Source: Zantedeschia hybrid cultivar (lineage: Eukaryota; Streptophyta; Magnoliopsida; Alismatales; Araceae). Taken from it: a stretch of 64,000 nucleotides of DNA. The position numbers were made by a program, and so were the translations under genes. Below the pieces are notes generated by a model. It worked only from the letters and a program-made list of their open reading frames with translations, was not told the DNA's origin and did not search any database. The stretch spans positions 67,296,456 through 67,360,455 of the forward strand of contig JARZZO010000001.1 in NCBI GenBank assembly GCA_030544215.1, written 5' to 3'. Of the stretch, positions 40,676 through 52,383 are shown piece by piece. Positions within the stretch are counted from its first letter, which is position 1. The number at the start of each line of letters is the position of its first letter.

Positions 40676-42963
40676 TAAGTAAAGAGAGAGAATTTTATTT
40701 CTGGATTCCAAGTCTTATCATTAACCTCCAAGTAGCTATGTTTGGCTCTCTTAAGTTTTCTAAAGTTATCCTTGTCCTTCCCAAAGTTCCTCTACGATCT
40801 TTATCGCGCCGCCTGTCTATGAATAGTCAGGAATGTGTAGTGAAAGTTCCTCTAGGCCATGTTGAAGTGGAGGTTCAGAGAAACATAACAGATAGATTAT
40901 TGAAATATTGGATCATCCAATTCAAAACTTTAAAATAATGAACAGAATAAGCATCATCTATGTGGGATTATTCTAACATATGCTTCCTCACGTGTAGATC
41001 TATTTTAAATTTTGTCACATGGACCACAAAGACAAGGTGTGTGACCTAATTTGTAACTATATATGGATTATGATACCATATTAAAATTATTGGATCATCC
41101 AATTAAAAATTTTCAATGGGTGGAATAGGCACCATCTATATTAAGTATTATTTATTTTGTTCTTTTTTTTCGATGTGAGACTATTCTAACACCGATAACG
41201 ATCATCAATATTTTCTACTCCTTCTACTCTGTTTATATTTTAATTAAGAATATTTAATTACTGTGAACAACAGGTTTAGGCAAGACTTGTAAGAGGGAGA
41301 CCTGCATCCGTTCTTTCGTGATATATTTCCGGATAAACTTGAGATCCTTCAATCAGTGTTGAGAGGAAAATTAACCTTTTATAAAACTCCTCTTACGTGA
41401 AACTTTTCCATTGTCCATGAAGAATTTTCTTAATAAAAGCTTCTCTACACTGACTAAATATAGTCGTACTGTGAAGAACTACACTTCTGGATATCCCCTC
41501 CCTCTCCCTTGATCCGGATTCCCTTATCTTTCTTTATGGTACGATGCTTTGATATGGAAGTTCTTAACAATGTTCATAGACATTATGGCAAGACCTTCTA
41601 ATGTTGTATATAATTTTTTACAGGGTCCCAATATATCTGATATATCCGTATAATCTGATCTTTGATCTGACGATTCGATTTATATGTCTTTAAAATTCAA
41701 ATTTTTCACATTGTACGGACTTGTAAATCAGATTAAAACTCATTTAAACAATTGTAAAATAATATAATTAAAATTAGCCGCAGCCGGTGTAACTAGTGCA
41801 ACAAGTATTTCTCTTTATAAATAATGAGCTTATCATTGCATTGGGAGGCTTGAACAAAATAATGTGATTCCTATTAGTCCAAAGTTGTATGGAACTCGGT
41901 AAGTGAGAGAGGAAGAGTTTCAAAAAAAACCCTTCATTGGAAATGGGAAGTGTAGTGTGAAGGAGTTTTTTGAAGACCTCCATCTCTCTCCACTGACCAA
42001 CTTCAGTCCAAACCTGCAAACTTAGAAGATCCCTTTTCTTGGACAAAATAGGAGAGTGAAGAACAGCACCTATTTAATGGACATGCATCATATATTGTTG
42101 AAAAGGGGTGTTCACATTTGGTTCAAACCGAAAAATCAAATTGCACGGACCGCTTCAGTTTGATTTGATTCAGTTTGAACTTTCAAAAAATTCGACTTAT
42201 GTTGAAAGTAAACCAAATAAAAAAGTTTAATTCGATTTGATTTTCCTTATTCATAAACCAAACCAATCTGAATAAATCAAACTTAAATTAAACAGGCATA
42301 ATATAAAGTTTTTCATTCTTAGGCTAACTGTGAGTTTATATAAATTACAAGATATAAAATCTCAAATTATTTTTAAATAATAATACTTTTTATATTACAA
42401 TCTTGTGCAAAGAGAAGATGTTGAGTCCTCAACAAAGTAGGATTGTTAACTATAATAACCCATTTTCAGACCCAAACCTTCATAAATTTTTAAATAATAT
42501 TTTTTGAATAATTATCGTTTAAAAAATAATATTGAAATAGACTATTTATCCATAGTGGCCCATTATAAAGCCCAAACTGCAAACCAAACCAATCATTGCA
42601 GTTTGATTTGCTTCGGTTTCAAGTTGATCACTAAAAATTAGGAACAAAGTTAAGACCACCTCTACCATTTCACTTGCCTAGATAGCCTGCTCTGACGAAG
42701 AACGAACGTGGAGAATCCAAAGGAACCAACCTATATTACAACCTCACTGCAGTAACACAAGAATGCCAACTCTGGCAGGCCACGTCCATATTCCATAGGG
42801 CTGCAAGAAAGAACTGCTATGAATCGCAAAAGGATCTAATATTTAACCTATCACACATAGCAAACACTCAAGTCTCTACAAGTAAACACACACGACGACT
42901 TAAACCTACACACCAAGCAAGAACAACAAGATCCTTCAGAAACCTAAACACTCCACTGCTCTA
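40676..42963. other. Intergenic DNA between the Tat element and the LEA gene
   Basis: AT-rich. It holds a degenerate direct repeat of about 160-bp spacing (TTGGATCATCCAATT near 40910 and 41090, each followed by an AGCATCATCTAT-like word). A fragment of the dispersed purine-rich repeat also noted at 4320-4500 lies at about 41870-42060. No gene recognised. The last few hundred bases probably include the LEA 3' untranslated region. Confidence 0.5.
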
Positions 42964-44193
42964 CTACTGATCCCTTTCACTGCGCTCTCGCCCCATCAGC
43001 AGCTCTTTAGCCGACAGCGCGATCCCTATCACAGCTTCCCCTACAGCTTCGAACAGGCCTCCAACACCCAAAGGCTCCTTTGCTTCCCTCCCCAAGGATA
43101 ACCCTGCAGGTTCCTGCGGCTTTTCTCCCTTGTAGCTCTCAATGGAACCGCCATGTTGCTCGCCACCAACTGATAGGCCCCTCAGCATGTCCTCCGCCTT
43201 GCTTGCGTCTTCTCCATGGCTCCCCTGCAAGATATATTATAAGACTCATGAGAAGAGGTGCTGGTTCCTGCTGTTTATACACGTACCTTCGCATATATAT
43301 GCTTCACCAAGATGTGTGAGAGAAGTGTTGCATGTGGTGGTTCCTTCCTGCTATATACATAGTACCTTTACTTGAGAAATCTCCGAAGCTTCGTCTTTCT
43401 GATCTGCTCTCTGTTCAGTACCCATGGCTTCTCCTGCTTTCTCCTTCTCATAGTCGGTAGCCTTCTGCTCGCCACCGGTGGTTTCCTCCGTGGTCTCCCC
43501 TGTCTTATAGCTTGTATACGCCAAACCCTTCTGGGCAGCACTGCGAGCGGCGTCTCCGGCTTCCTTTGCTTTCTGGGCGGCCACCTGCGCAGCCCCAGCG
43601 GCGGAAGCCTTGGCTTCGGCGGCCTTCTGGCTCGTGTACTCCGCAGCCTTCTCAGCAGCACTGGCCGTGGCGTCCTTCGCCTCCACCGCCTTCTCGCGAA
43701 CGTACTCCGCGGTGCTCTTCCCACTGCTCACGGTCACTTCCCTCGCCTTCTCCGCCAGGACCTTGGCGTGCTCCACCGCGCTCTTGCCCGTGCCCACCGC
43801 GACCTCCCTGGCCCTCCCCGCTGCCTGCTGCGCGTACTCCACCGCCTGCTGCCCCTTCTCCACGGCAACCTCCTTCGCCGCGGAGCCCTTCTCAGCAGTG
43901 TACCCCTTGGCCTCTGCGCCCTTGGCCACCGCGTAGGTGGCGGCGGCGCCGAGGCCGTGGGAGACGGCCTCCCCAGTCTCCTTGAGGGCAGCAGCGGCGG
44001 ATTCCTTGGTCTTGGCATAGCGCTCCTCGGCCGCCCGGATGGCTTCGATGGAGTTCTGCTGGGCGGCGGCCCGGTACTTGGCCATTTCCTCTAAGGACAT
44101 GGACTCCTCTTCTCCTCCCTTCCCTGCCTGGTCCTGGTCTTCCTCCTTCTTGGTGGAGGAGCTCTTCGACTTCGGGGTGGTGTCGCCCTCCAT
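42964..44193 (-). CDS. LEA protein of the SBP65/DC-8 type, two exons
   Basis: Late embryogenesis abundant protein of the Ala/Lys/Glu-rich group (LEA_4/group 3). Such proteins accumulate in seeds or dry tissue and are thought to protect membranes and proteins by forming amphipathic helices. Exon 1 (44193-43366) encodes 276 residues from MEGDTTPKSKSSSTKKEE. Exon 2 (43224-42964) encodes 86 more; the 141-bp intron is GT-AG in phase 0. The middle (about residues 60-230) is a run of 11-residue-type repeats such as GKSAVEHAKVLAEKAREV and EKAAEYTSQKAAEAKASAA. The C-terminus VGGLFEAVGEAVIGIALSAK is typical of the SBP65/DC-8 subgroup. The start was chosen because the frame upstream, open to 44376, encodes no family sequence. 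An ABRE core lies upstream. Confidence 0.88.
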
Positions 44194-44346
44194 GGCTGCT
44201 GCTGCTGCTGGTCTCTGCACTGGGTCTGTAGAATCCACTGAGCAAGAGGAGGAGGAGAAGGAGAAGGGTAGGGTCTCGTCGGTGGTGGTTTTGGGCTTCC
44301 GGTCGTTTCGAGGGCTGGGAGGACATGTGTCCAACGCGGGCAAGCG

Positions 44347-44351
44347 ACGTG
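44347..44351 (-). promoter_or_regulatory. ABRE-like core upstream of the LEA gene
   Basis: ACGTG (in GCGACGTGTTGCG) lies about 155 bases upstream of the LEA start codon. ABA-response elements with this core are usual in seed LEA promoters. A single core is weak evidence. Confidence 0.4.
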
Positions 44352-44409
44352 TTGCGCAGCTGACGCGCCACGCCACGCCACGACGGGAGTGTTTATCTAA
44401 AATTGGAAT

Positions 44410-47348
44410 CCTCTGCGTGGAGGATGGGACTTAGTAAGTACAGAGAGAGAAAATCTGAAAAAAAAAACTTCAACTGAAACTTTTTCCAATCCCAAGGGTT
44501 TTCTTCAAAAACTCCCTTCCCCATTTGGCACTTACTCAGTTGCCTCCTCACTTGCACTTGTAGAACCGAACTCACTTAGAAATTTTCTATGATTCCAACC
44601 TATTACGTTCGACATGTCTATGTAAGTCTGTGTCCAAATAACTAAAAAAAGTTAAATCAAGTGCTCATAAACAGTGAAAAGCATTCTCAATGGATCAGAT
44701 CCAACAAAAGGGGTTCAATTTAGGGGGTTTAATTTTTTATTTTTAAAATTTTTTGAGTCATCTGATAAGAGCTCGGATTATAAGAATATGTCAAACATGA
44801 TGGACTAAACTTTTAAGAAATTTAAACAAAATTAAATTACACTCCATGCCGTGCAACAAGTTCACTGTCTCGCATACTATGTCGCAAGCATTACTTTTAT
44901 CTAATTATTCAATTCTACGAAATCTCAATTTTAAGATCACTAGTTTTAGAATAAGTGAAAATGAAATTTAATTTTAATATCATTAATTCTAATATCATCA
45001 ATTTTGATATACAGTAATTTTAAATTAAAAATCAAAATCAACTAGAAAAAGAATTTTAGAGATCAAAGGCTTTGAAATACGGTATATGTTACAACACTCT
45101 AAATGAATGAAAAAGTAATGTACTATTTACAGCAATCTGAACATTAAATAAAAATGCCGCTTCTGCGTACGGCACACCAAAAGATCCCTAGCACATTAAC
45201 AAGTAATCTTTTATAAATTCATATTAAAAAAGTGACAGATTTATTTTTTCAAATACATGTAATACATCAGATCTATTTTTTTTAAAAAGGAGCTAGCGAG
45301 AGTTTTTACATTAATAAATAATCTTTTTAAATACGCTTACATTTGACATCCCTACAAAACAGAGATGGGGACTCCACCTTTAATGATCAGGAAAAGCAGT
45401 GAGAGAGATTTTTTACACTCTTTTGTCTGCATCATGCATACCTTCACTCCCATCACATGGACTGAGAGTAAAATTAATATTTATTTATTTTATTTTAACA
45501 GATAATTAACTTATTTGTGATCCTTGCAAGAAGCATTACATAATACACAGAAGATCTCATCTCAGGAGGATCTTATTCGCTCCTGACCGTTGCGTTCCAC
45601 TTAAAATTGACGTTATCGCCCAAGTATTTTTTTACACATCGTGATACAATTGAATCAATAGATTTTTCATGATTGAGATAATAATTTACCTAAGTTCATA
45701 ATTTAATATGATTAACTAATCTCATCATTTTTCTTTAAATTTTATATGAAACAAAAGAAAGTGTTTCTTTAACAGCTTCGGACCGAAAAATATATATGGA
45801 GGGTGTCGAACGGACGAGCGGATTCACTCATCCGCACCCGCAGCTCTATTGGACAGACGAGCTAATTGGCCCATCCATCGATCAGATGGACGGCTGATCC
45901 GCTCGCCCACACCTCCTCATCTCTTACTCTCTCTTTTTTTTTCGATCAGACGGCCAGCATCATTGTGCAATCCGGTCGCACAAGGGGTCCGGATCACTTA
46001 ATAGCATCCCTTTATATATGTACACATAGACCGTGGTTGGCGTAACTTTTATTTAAAAGTACTTTTGCATTTCCATTAAGATATTTTTTATGGAAGCCAT
46101 GAGATCTTAGAAGTCATTTATGTAGTATTTTTCTTGTGTTTTAACTTCCAACTAAAAGTTACAAGATGAGAGCTTCCAAGTAGAAAAAAAATGAGGTTAT
46201 TATAAAAGAGTTGACTTATAACAAACTAAAATTAGTTATAACATCTCTCCTTCAACTCAAACTATGTAAGAAGTGGAAGATAAAAATAACTTTCAAGTGA
46301 AAATTTTGCCAAACACGCCAATAATTTTAAAGTTTCAGAGTGGCCAAGGCCCCTACTCGACTCCGCTCTCAGCCACCGCGTAGGTCTTTGTTATGATCAA
46401 AACAAGGGCCTTGCTGTGAAGTGACTGACCAGTCTTATGCAGAACAAATAGTTCAGAGTAAGTAAACACCTTTAGAAACAAGTAAAATTGGAACCGGGTA
46501 ATTCCACACAAACTAGGTCAAAAGGTCAAGTATGATGCGTAAAAGATGAGTTGGTTTCGACTCATTGCCACCAACGTTTAAAGTTGAGAAATTTGGAGAT
46601 ATGACTCATATTTTAACGGCCCAAGTGATCCAATTCATGAGTTGAGGGTAATATCTAATGTAGTATATTTATACAAAATAATATAATATTGCTATTATTC
46701 AAGAGAAAGCGATTTTTCTTGTCAAGACCCCAGATCAACATCTATAAATGAAGAGAAAGCGTCATCTAAAAAAAAGGGCATCTAATTTTTTAATTATCAA
46801 ATAACACTACCACATCATCTCGCATTTTCTAACTGCAATAAACCTTCACTTGTTTCTAGCTCCATCACATCCAACTTTTCCAACCTGTCGGTTTAATGGA
46901 CAGTTCAGACAAAGATTAAATGAGAACCTACGAAATCATAACTTCTATATATCATAAGAGAATACTCAGTTTCCATACAAGGATTGCAATCAAGACGCCC
47001 CAGCATTCCCATACTAGAGGGCACACCAGCCTGCTATTTATTTAGAAACCCATGTTGGGTTAAGCTTGGAGCAAACATCTCTGGTTTTTTTTACATAATC
47101 TAAGGCCACGTAGTCCTACTATTTATTAGAAACCCATGCTGGGTTAGTCCTATTATTTATTAGAAACCCATGCTGGGTTAGCTTGGAGCAAACATCCCCA
47201 GCCTTATAACCACATTTGGGGTTGATGAGCATATTCACAGAGCACGTACTGTTGACTAGTGTTGTTTGGTCTGGCATAAAGCACCATGAGACATAAAATG
47301 CAGTGTTTTACAGTATTTTATGGCATTTTACGTCATACCAAACAACCT
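44410..47348. other. Intergenic DNA between two minus-strand genes
   Basis: Contains the inverted copy of the purine-rich dispersed repeat (44410-44570) and a family A foldback-like fragment (about 44690-44900: AAAATTTTTTGAGTCATCTG, then GCCGTGCAACAAG). The rest is AT-rich. No gene recognised. Confidence 0.5.
47034..47190. repeat. Short tandem repeat downstream of the ATI3-like gene
   Basis: ATTTATTAGAAACCCATGCT (with GGGTTAG) occurs three times. The last two copies are 34 bases apart, and TTGGAGCAAACATC follows the first and third. It lies 160-315 bases past the stop codon and may be in the 3' untranslated region. Confidence 0.75.
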
Positions 47349-50300
47349 TCAGAGAAGCTCCCAATCAGATTCAAAGGATTCCAGAGTTAACAAGTTACTG
47401 GCTTCAGAGACCCCGCTTGAATCAAGCGAAGATGATGGTATGCCTATCTTTGCCAGATGTGCCTCGATATTGCCATAGAAACTAGCTCCCTGCTCATTTC
47501 GCTTCTTTAGGGAATAAAATCTTGAGGTAAAGGCATCCTGGAGCTTTTTCTGATAAAGAAAAATGGCTTCAGTCTCTGCCTAAGACAGCATGCTACATTT
47601 AAACTGCAGCTATATGATGCCCAAGCATATGCAAAGATAGTACGATGAATTTGATAGCCATCCAATATTTGCACTATAGATAGTGATTAAGAAATAATAC
47701 AACCTTCAATTAATGCAGTATTTGCATTTGCATAGTATAGAAATACATAAAGAAATATAAACTGCGTATCAAAGCATGTCACATACTGCTATCTGCGTGT
47801 TGCTTGGAACGAGGAAATATCACGTTCTTTTAGATGTGTGAATATGTTAGGAGAAGAAAAAAAAGTGTAACTGGCTGTGTCTTGTGGGATCACTCCTGAT
47901 AATGCAATGCATTATTCTCGGACATGCATGTCCATGTCAAACCCACAGACATGAAAAACATTTTGAATACCTGGCTCCATCTTGGAGGATCACTCCTGAC
48001 AAGACAGTACAGTATGATGGGACATGGATGCCCATGCCAAATTCATGAACATGAAACATTTTCAAGGTTTCAGACTATAAATTAAATTCTCTACATTGTA
48101 CTGCCTAGAAATTATAGTGCAGTGACTCCGCAACCTCTTTCTTCTTTTGAATCCATACAAAAGTTTCAAAGTGTTTACTTCTGTATGTGCATGTATCCTA
48201 ATTTCCCAAAATATATATATATATGCATGCAAAGATGGATGAATATTTAAATAGTTACTCTGCAAAGCCAGTGTGGATGTGCCGAGATTTTGAGTCTTTG
48301 CCACACGTGGGACATAGCCATGGCAACATTTGATGTGTGTTCATTGCACATAAGATAGGGATGGACAAGAAGGCCAAGTGGAAAGAATATCCTAAATACT
48401 TTAAAAAAAAAAACAAAGAGGTTGAAACTACCAGACAAGAGCTTGAAATTGTAGAGAATTAGTTAGAAAGAATAGAGAAATCAGTGCAAATACAGAAAAG
48501 AAAATAATAGAGTGACAGCATCTGTGATCAAGACATCTCAACAAGTTTCAATATAAGAAATTAATTTACCTCCCCATTAAGGTGCATGTGTCTATGTTAT
48601 CCAAAACAAATGCACCCAGATCCGGCCCTGTCCGGCCCCGCATCACAGCATTTACGAACTTGCAACTTGCAAGCATAAAGAATACTTGGCCATAGACTAA
48701 AAAGATTTCGATACATGAATGATATCAATGGAATGATTTTAGCATATACAACAAAACCAAAACGCATGCTATCATATTAAGATATGGTTCCATTTTATGC
48801 GTTCCAGTTGCAGCAAACAACCTCAAGAACTTCAGTGTAGGGAAAACCAAGAATGTTAAGATGAGCATAGATACAATCCAGTTGCTGTGTCATTAGTGGC
48901 TGTGTCTTAACAAAATTTAGCATAAAGAACGCAGTGTACATCTTCCTGTATATTGCACCTCATGCAATGTCTCACCTAGTTTGAGTATAGTATATAAACA
49001 GAAGACAGCAACTAGTTCCAGGTGGAACTAATCTCTCCGATGAAGAATAGGAAATGGGAAGGAGATAGAGGGGAATTATGAACCCTCTACTATTCTATGG
49101 TTCAGCAGCAGCATGGGAATGGGATCATTAAGAGGGACATGTTTGCCCTGCAAATTATACGTCTCAGGTTCCAAGTTGTGCTAAGACAAGGTGAAATCAT
49201 GTGGATGAGGTCATCATGTTTGTGTTTAGGTTTAAAATATGAGTCTTCCAAAAACTCAAAAAAGTGCAGGTGCCCAACATTTATTAGAAGTGTATTTTTG
49301 TTCACCTTGTATGATCGGTTCTTCATTGCCCTGTACGAAATCAAGGCAAGCTCATAGCTTTCAGCCTCTTTCCAAGAATCCTTCAGTTTGTTTTCCTCAA
49401 AAAGATCTTCCAGACTTACATCCTCAAACTCTTCATTGGTCTCCATTGTTTTAACACCTGAAACAGAATACCCAGTTTTATGATCACCAAGACAATCAGA
49501 ACTTCCTGCAACAGGCATAGCCAAACTAATCAGCAAACTTTAGGCAATAATTTAACTACCGCAAAGATGCACGCAAGACGTGAATGCTTGCTGTGAGAAA
49601 GGCAAAAATGTACATACTCTAGAATGATAGGCTACAAAACTGATGGTAATATATATAAAAGGGATTTTTGCATGAACAACGCAGATGCATGTTTATTTAC
49701 ATAAAAAATCCTCTTAAAAACATAATTGCATGAATACACTCCTTAAAGAAAAAAGCAGCAGCATCACCCTGTTTGACATCTCTCAAAGGACACATATATG
49801 TAAATTATGCCACTATAAGAGGGGCATTCATCAGACATTTTTCTTTAAATAAGGTATTCACTCAACATAATCAATATGATTTTAGGTGGTACTTTATATT
49901 ATCAAGGTTATTCATGCAAATAGATATACACATGATACGCGCACCAATGGCCTTTACCACAATAAAGGGAGTGACCGTCCTAACAAAATGGCACATATGA
50001 ATGAAATACTGGCATATCTTCATGATTTACAAAACGTCTGGCTAAAAATTAAGAAAAACAAACAACTAAAAATACAAGTCCAGAGTACATATTTCCACTC
50101 CAAAATAAACCCAGCTTTCTTCAAGAGGAGGATATATATAGTGTGCTTCAATTTTTCTCCATTTATAAAAAGTCATTCTCCTCCACTTATAGAAGCTCAC
50201 AGGAACAGTAGAGCAAACCACAGGATGTAAATAGAATTGACAGGAGGGCTTGCACAAACATGGTCCATGGGAACGGCAGCATGCTAGTCATGCAATGAAA

Positions 50301-52361
50301 TATAACACAAAGGCATCGTCTCTTTACAATAGCAGAAAGAGATGATACACTATCCAGTGTGTCCAAAAGGATTGTCTTCCATAACAGTTGAGTTCATCGA
50401 GCACCTAATTCTTAAGTATACACTAACCAGAATGCAAATTAAAACCTAAACTATTGTATAAACTAAAGAAAAAATGGTCAGCACTTCCATAAGAACTTAT
50501 AATGCAAATTAAAACCAAAAATATTGTATAAACTAAAGAAAAAATGGTCAGCTCTTTCACAAGAACTTATAGCGCAATAAAATAAGGAGCTATAAATTAT
50601 TTGTTGCAGTAATACCATACCGATATCCATTCTTGACAAAGAGGCTTCCGGCACACTTAAACTGCTCCTTTGTTCAGGTACAGTTGAAAAGGGTTGAGCA
50701 AAAGGTGCCACCTCCTCGGATGTGTAATTACCTAATACCTCCTGCAGTGTGGAGTTCCCTGCAAACATCTCAATTAAATAGGGTTCCTAACTTCCTAATG
50801 AGTGAAATAGACACAACAGAACTAAACAAGTAAAGATGATAATGAGTAAATGAAATTGCAATTACCATCTTCTTCAGTTGGATCAGTAAGGTGTGATACC
50901 ATGAATTTTCTTTCCATCATATCCTCGGGGAACTCAGAGAGAGAAATTTCATCAGCTAATGGCAGGGAGACTGAATCATTGATTGACAGATTTGGAACTT
51001 CCTCATCATTATCTCTTATTTCACTTGAACAACTGCATCCATTAGTTTCAGGTGTAGTGAATGAAATATTCTTGTTAATTAAATCACATGTTTCTTTCCT
51101 TTCATCTCGCTGTTTATCAGGCAATGGAGCAATGCTTGCTTCATCTGAAGAAATAGCCAGGCCTGACATAAGGCAGATTAATGCCCCCACGTTTGTAGAG
51201 CCCTCATCATAACTAGTTCTAGATTCTTCACAAACATCAGTTGGATCACTAAGGTGTGATGCTATGAATTCTCTTTCCATCGTATTCATAGGGAACTCAG
51301 AGAGAGAAACTTCATCAGCTAATGACAGGGAGACTGAATCACTTGTTGACGGATTGGAAACTTCCTCGTTGTTATCTCTTATTTCACTTGAGCAACTGCA
51401 TCCGTTAGCTTCAGGTGGAGTGAATGAAATATTCTTGTTAAATAAATTGCATGTTTCTTTCCTTTCATCTCGCTGGGTATCAGGCAATGGAGCAATGCTT
51501 GCTTCTTCTGAAGAAATAGGCAAAGCGGACATAGGGCAGATTAATGCCCCCTCATTTGTAGATCCCTTGCAATGACTAATCCTAGATTCTTCACTAACAT
51601 TAGCTCGTACATCTTGCTCCAAAGAAAAATCAGAAAGTGGCACTTTATCAGAACCAGTAGAAAATGGGTTAAGCCAATCATCAGTGACCTCCTCATAGAG
51701 TTTTCTGACCTGTTCACCAACTGCATCAACAATCTTGGAGGGTTCCTGTCCAAAGAAAGATTCTTAGTACTAATGATTGTAAAGTAAATGACACAACCAC
51801 TATCTGTCATGCGAGAAAAGAGAAAAGTCAATGAGGTAGAGGAGCTCAATATGACAATAAAGGGATTGGTAAACATCAAACTCCACATGCAAAAACTATC
51901 ATAATAGAAGGATAGAGGCTAAAGGAAACAAAGAAATCTACTGGATCAAATTGGCCGCATAAACCCAAAACAGCCATCAGATCCCAACCGTAAGAAATAA
52001 TGTCAAAAAGGAAAACTACATGCTTCAGAGAAAGGAAACAAAGAAACCCATTTGATCATGCTAGCTCATGTAATTAAGAAAAATGATAGTTTACAAACCT
52101 TTTGGGAAGAACTTTTCAAACAGAATCAGGAAATCTTAATGCAAATCAAGATAGTATGACACAAACCTGGACTATAATGTTATTCTGGCATATGTCTTCC
52201 CATTTCTGGTATAAATTTTCAGCCCACGAGAATCCTTTAGATGCAAGATTCATGCCAAATGTAGATAGACCTCCTTCAAATGGGTTGATAATACTTTCCT
52301 CCATTTTCTTTGCCATCGAAGATGGCAGTTCCGTCTTTCTCTCTTCCATTTTCTTTGTCAT
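47349..52361 (-). CDS. Putative ATG8-interacting (ATI3-like) protein, five coding exons
   Basis: Plant-specific protein of 537 residues without a catalytic domain I recognise. Coding exons: 52361-52167, 51745-50866, 50758-50621, 50620-49506 intron, 49505-49306, 47549-47349; all borders are GT-AG and phases agree. An untranslated first exon probably runs from about 54400 to 54244, joined at 52383. The N-terminus has NPFEGGLSTFGMNLASKGFS and WAENLYQKWEDIC. Exon 3 encodes two 121-residue acidic, Ser/Glu-rich repeats (SSEEASIAPLPDTQRDERKE and SSDEASIAPLPDKQRDERKE). The end is LTLESFESDWELL: acidic residues then W-x-x-L, a classical ATG8-interaction motif at the extreme C-terminus. This architecture recalls Arabidopsis ATI3, an adaptor for selective ER autophagy. 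Family naming is from memory and moderate. An ATG 45 bases downstream (MAKKMEES) is an alternative start. Confidence 0.62.
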
Positions 52362-52375
52362 TGAAGATGGTAGTT
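52275..52375 (-). repeat. Short tandem duplication at the N-terminus of the ATI3-like gene
   Basis: ELPSSM(T/A)KKMEE is encoded twice in succession, 45 bases apart, with one copy on each side of the chosen start codon. Either ATG would give a similar beginning. Confidence 0.65.
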
Positions 52376-52383
52376 CTGCCTTT

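Noticed and set aside
43372..44434. Several plus-strand frames up to 240 codons opposite the LEA gene
   Set aside because: Their openness comes from the biased Ala/Lys/Glu codons of the LEA exon; they have no start context or family motifs.
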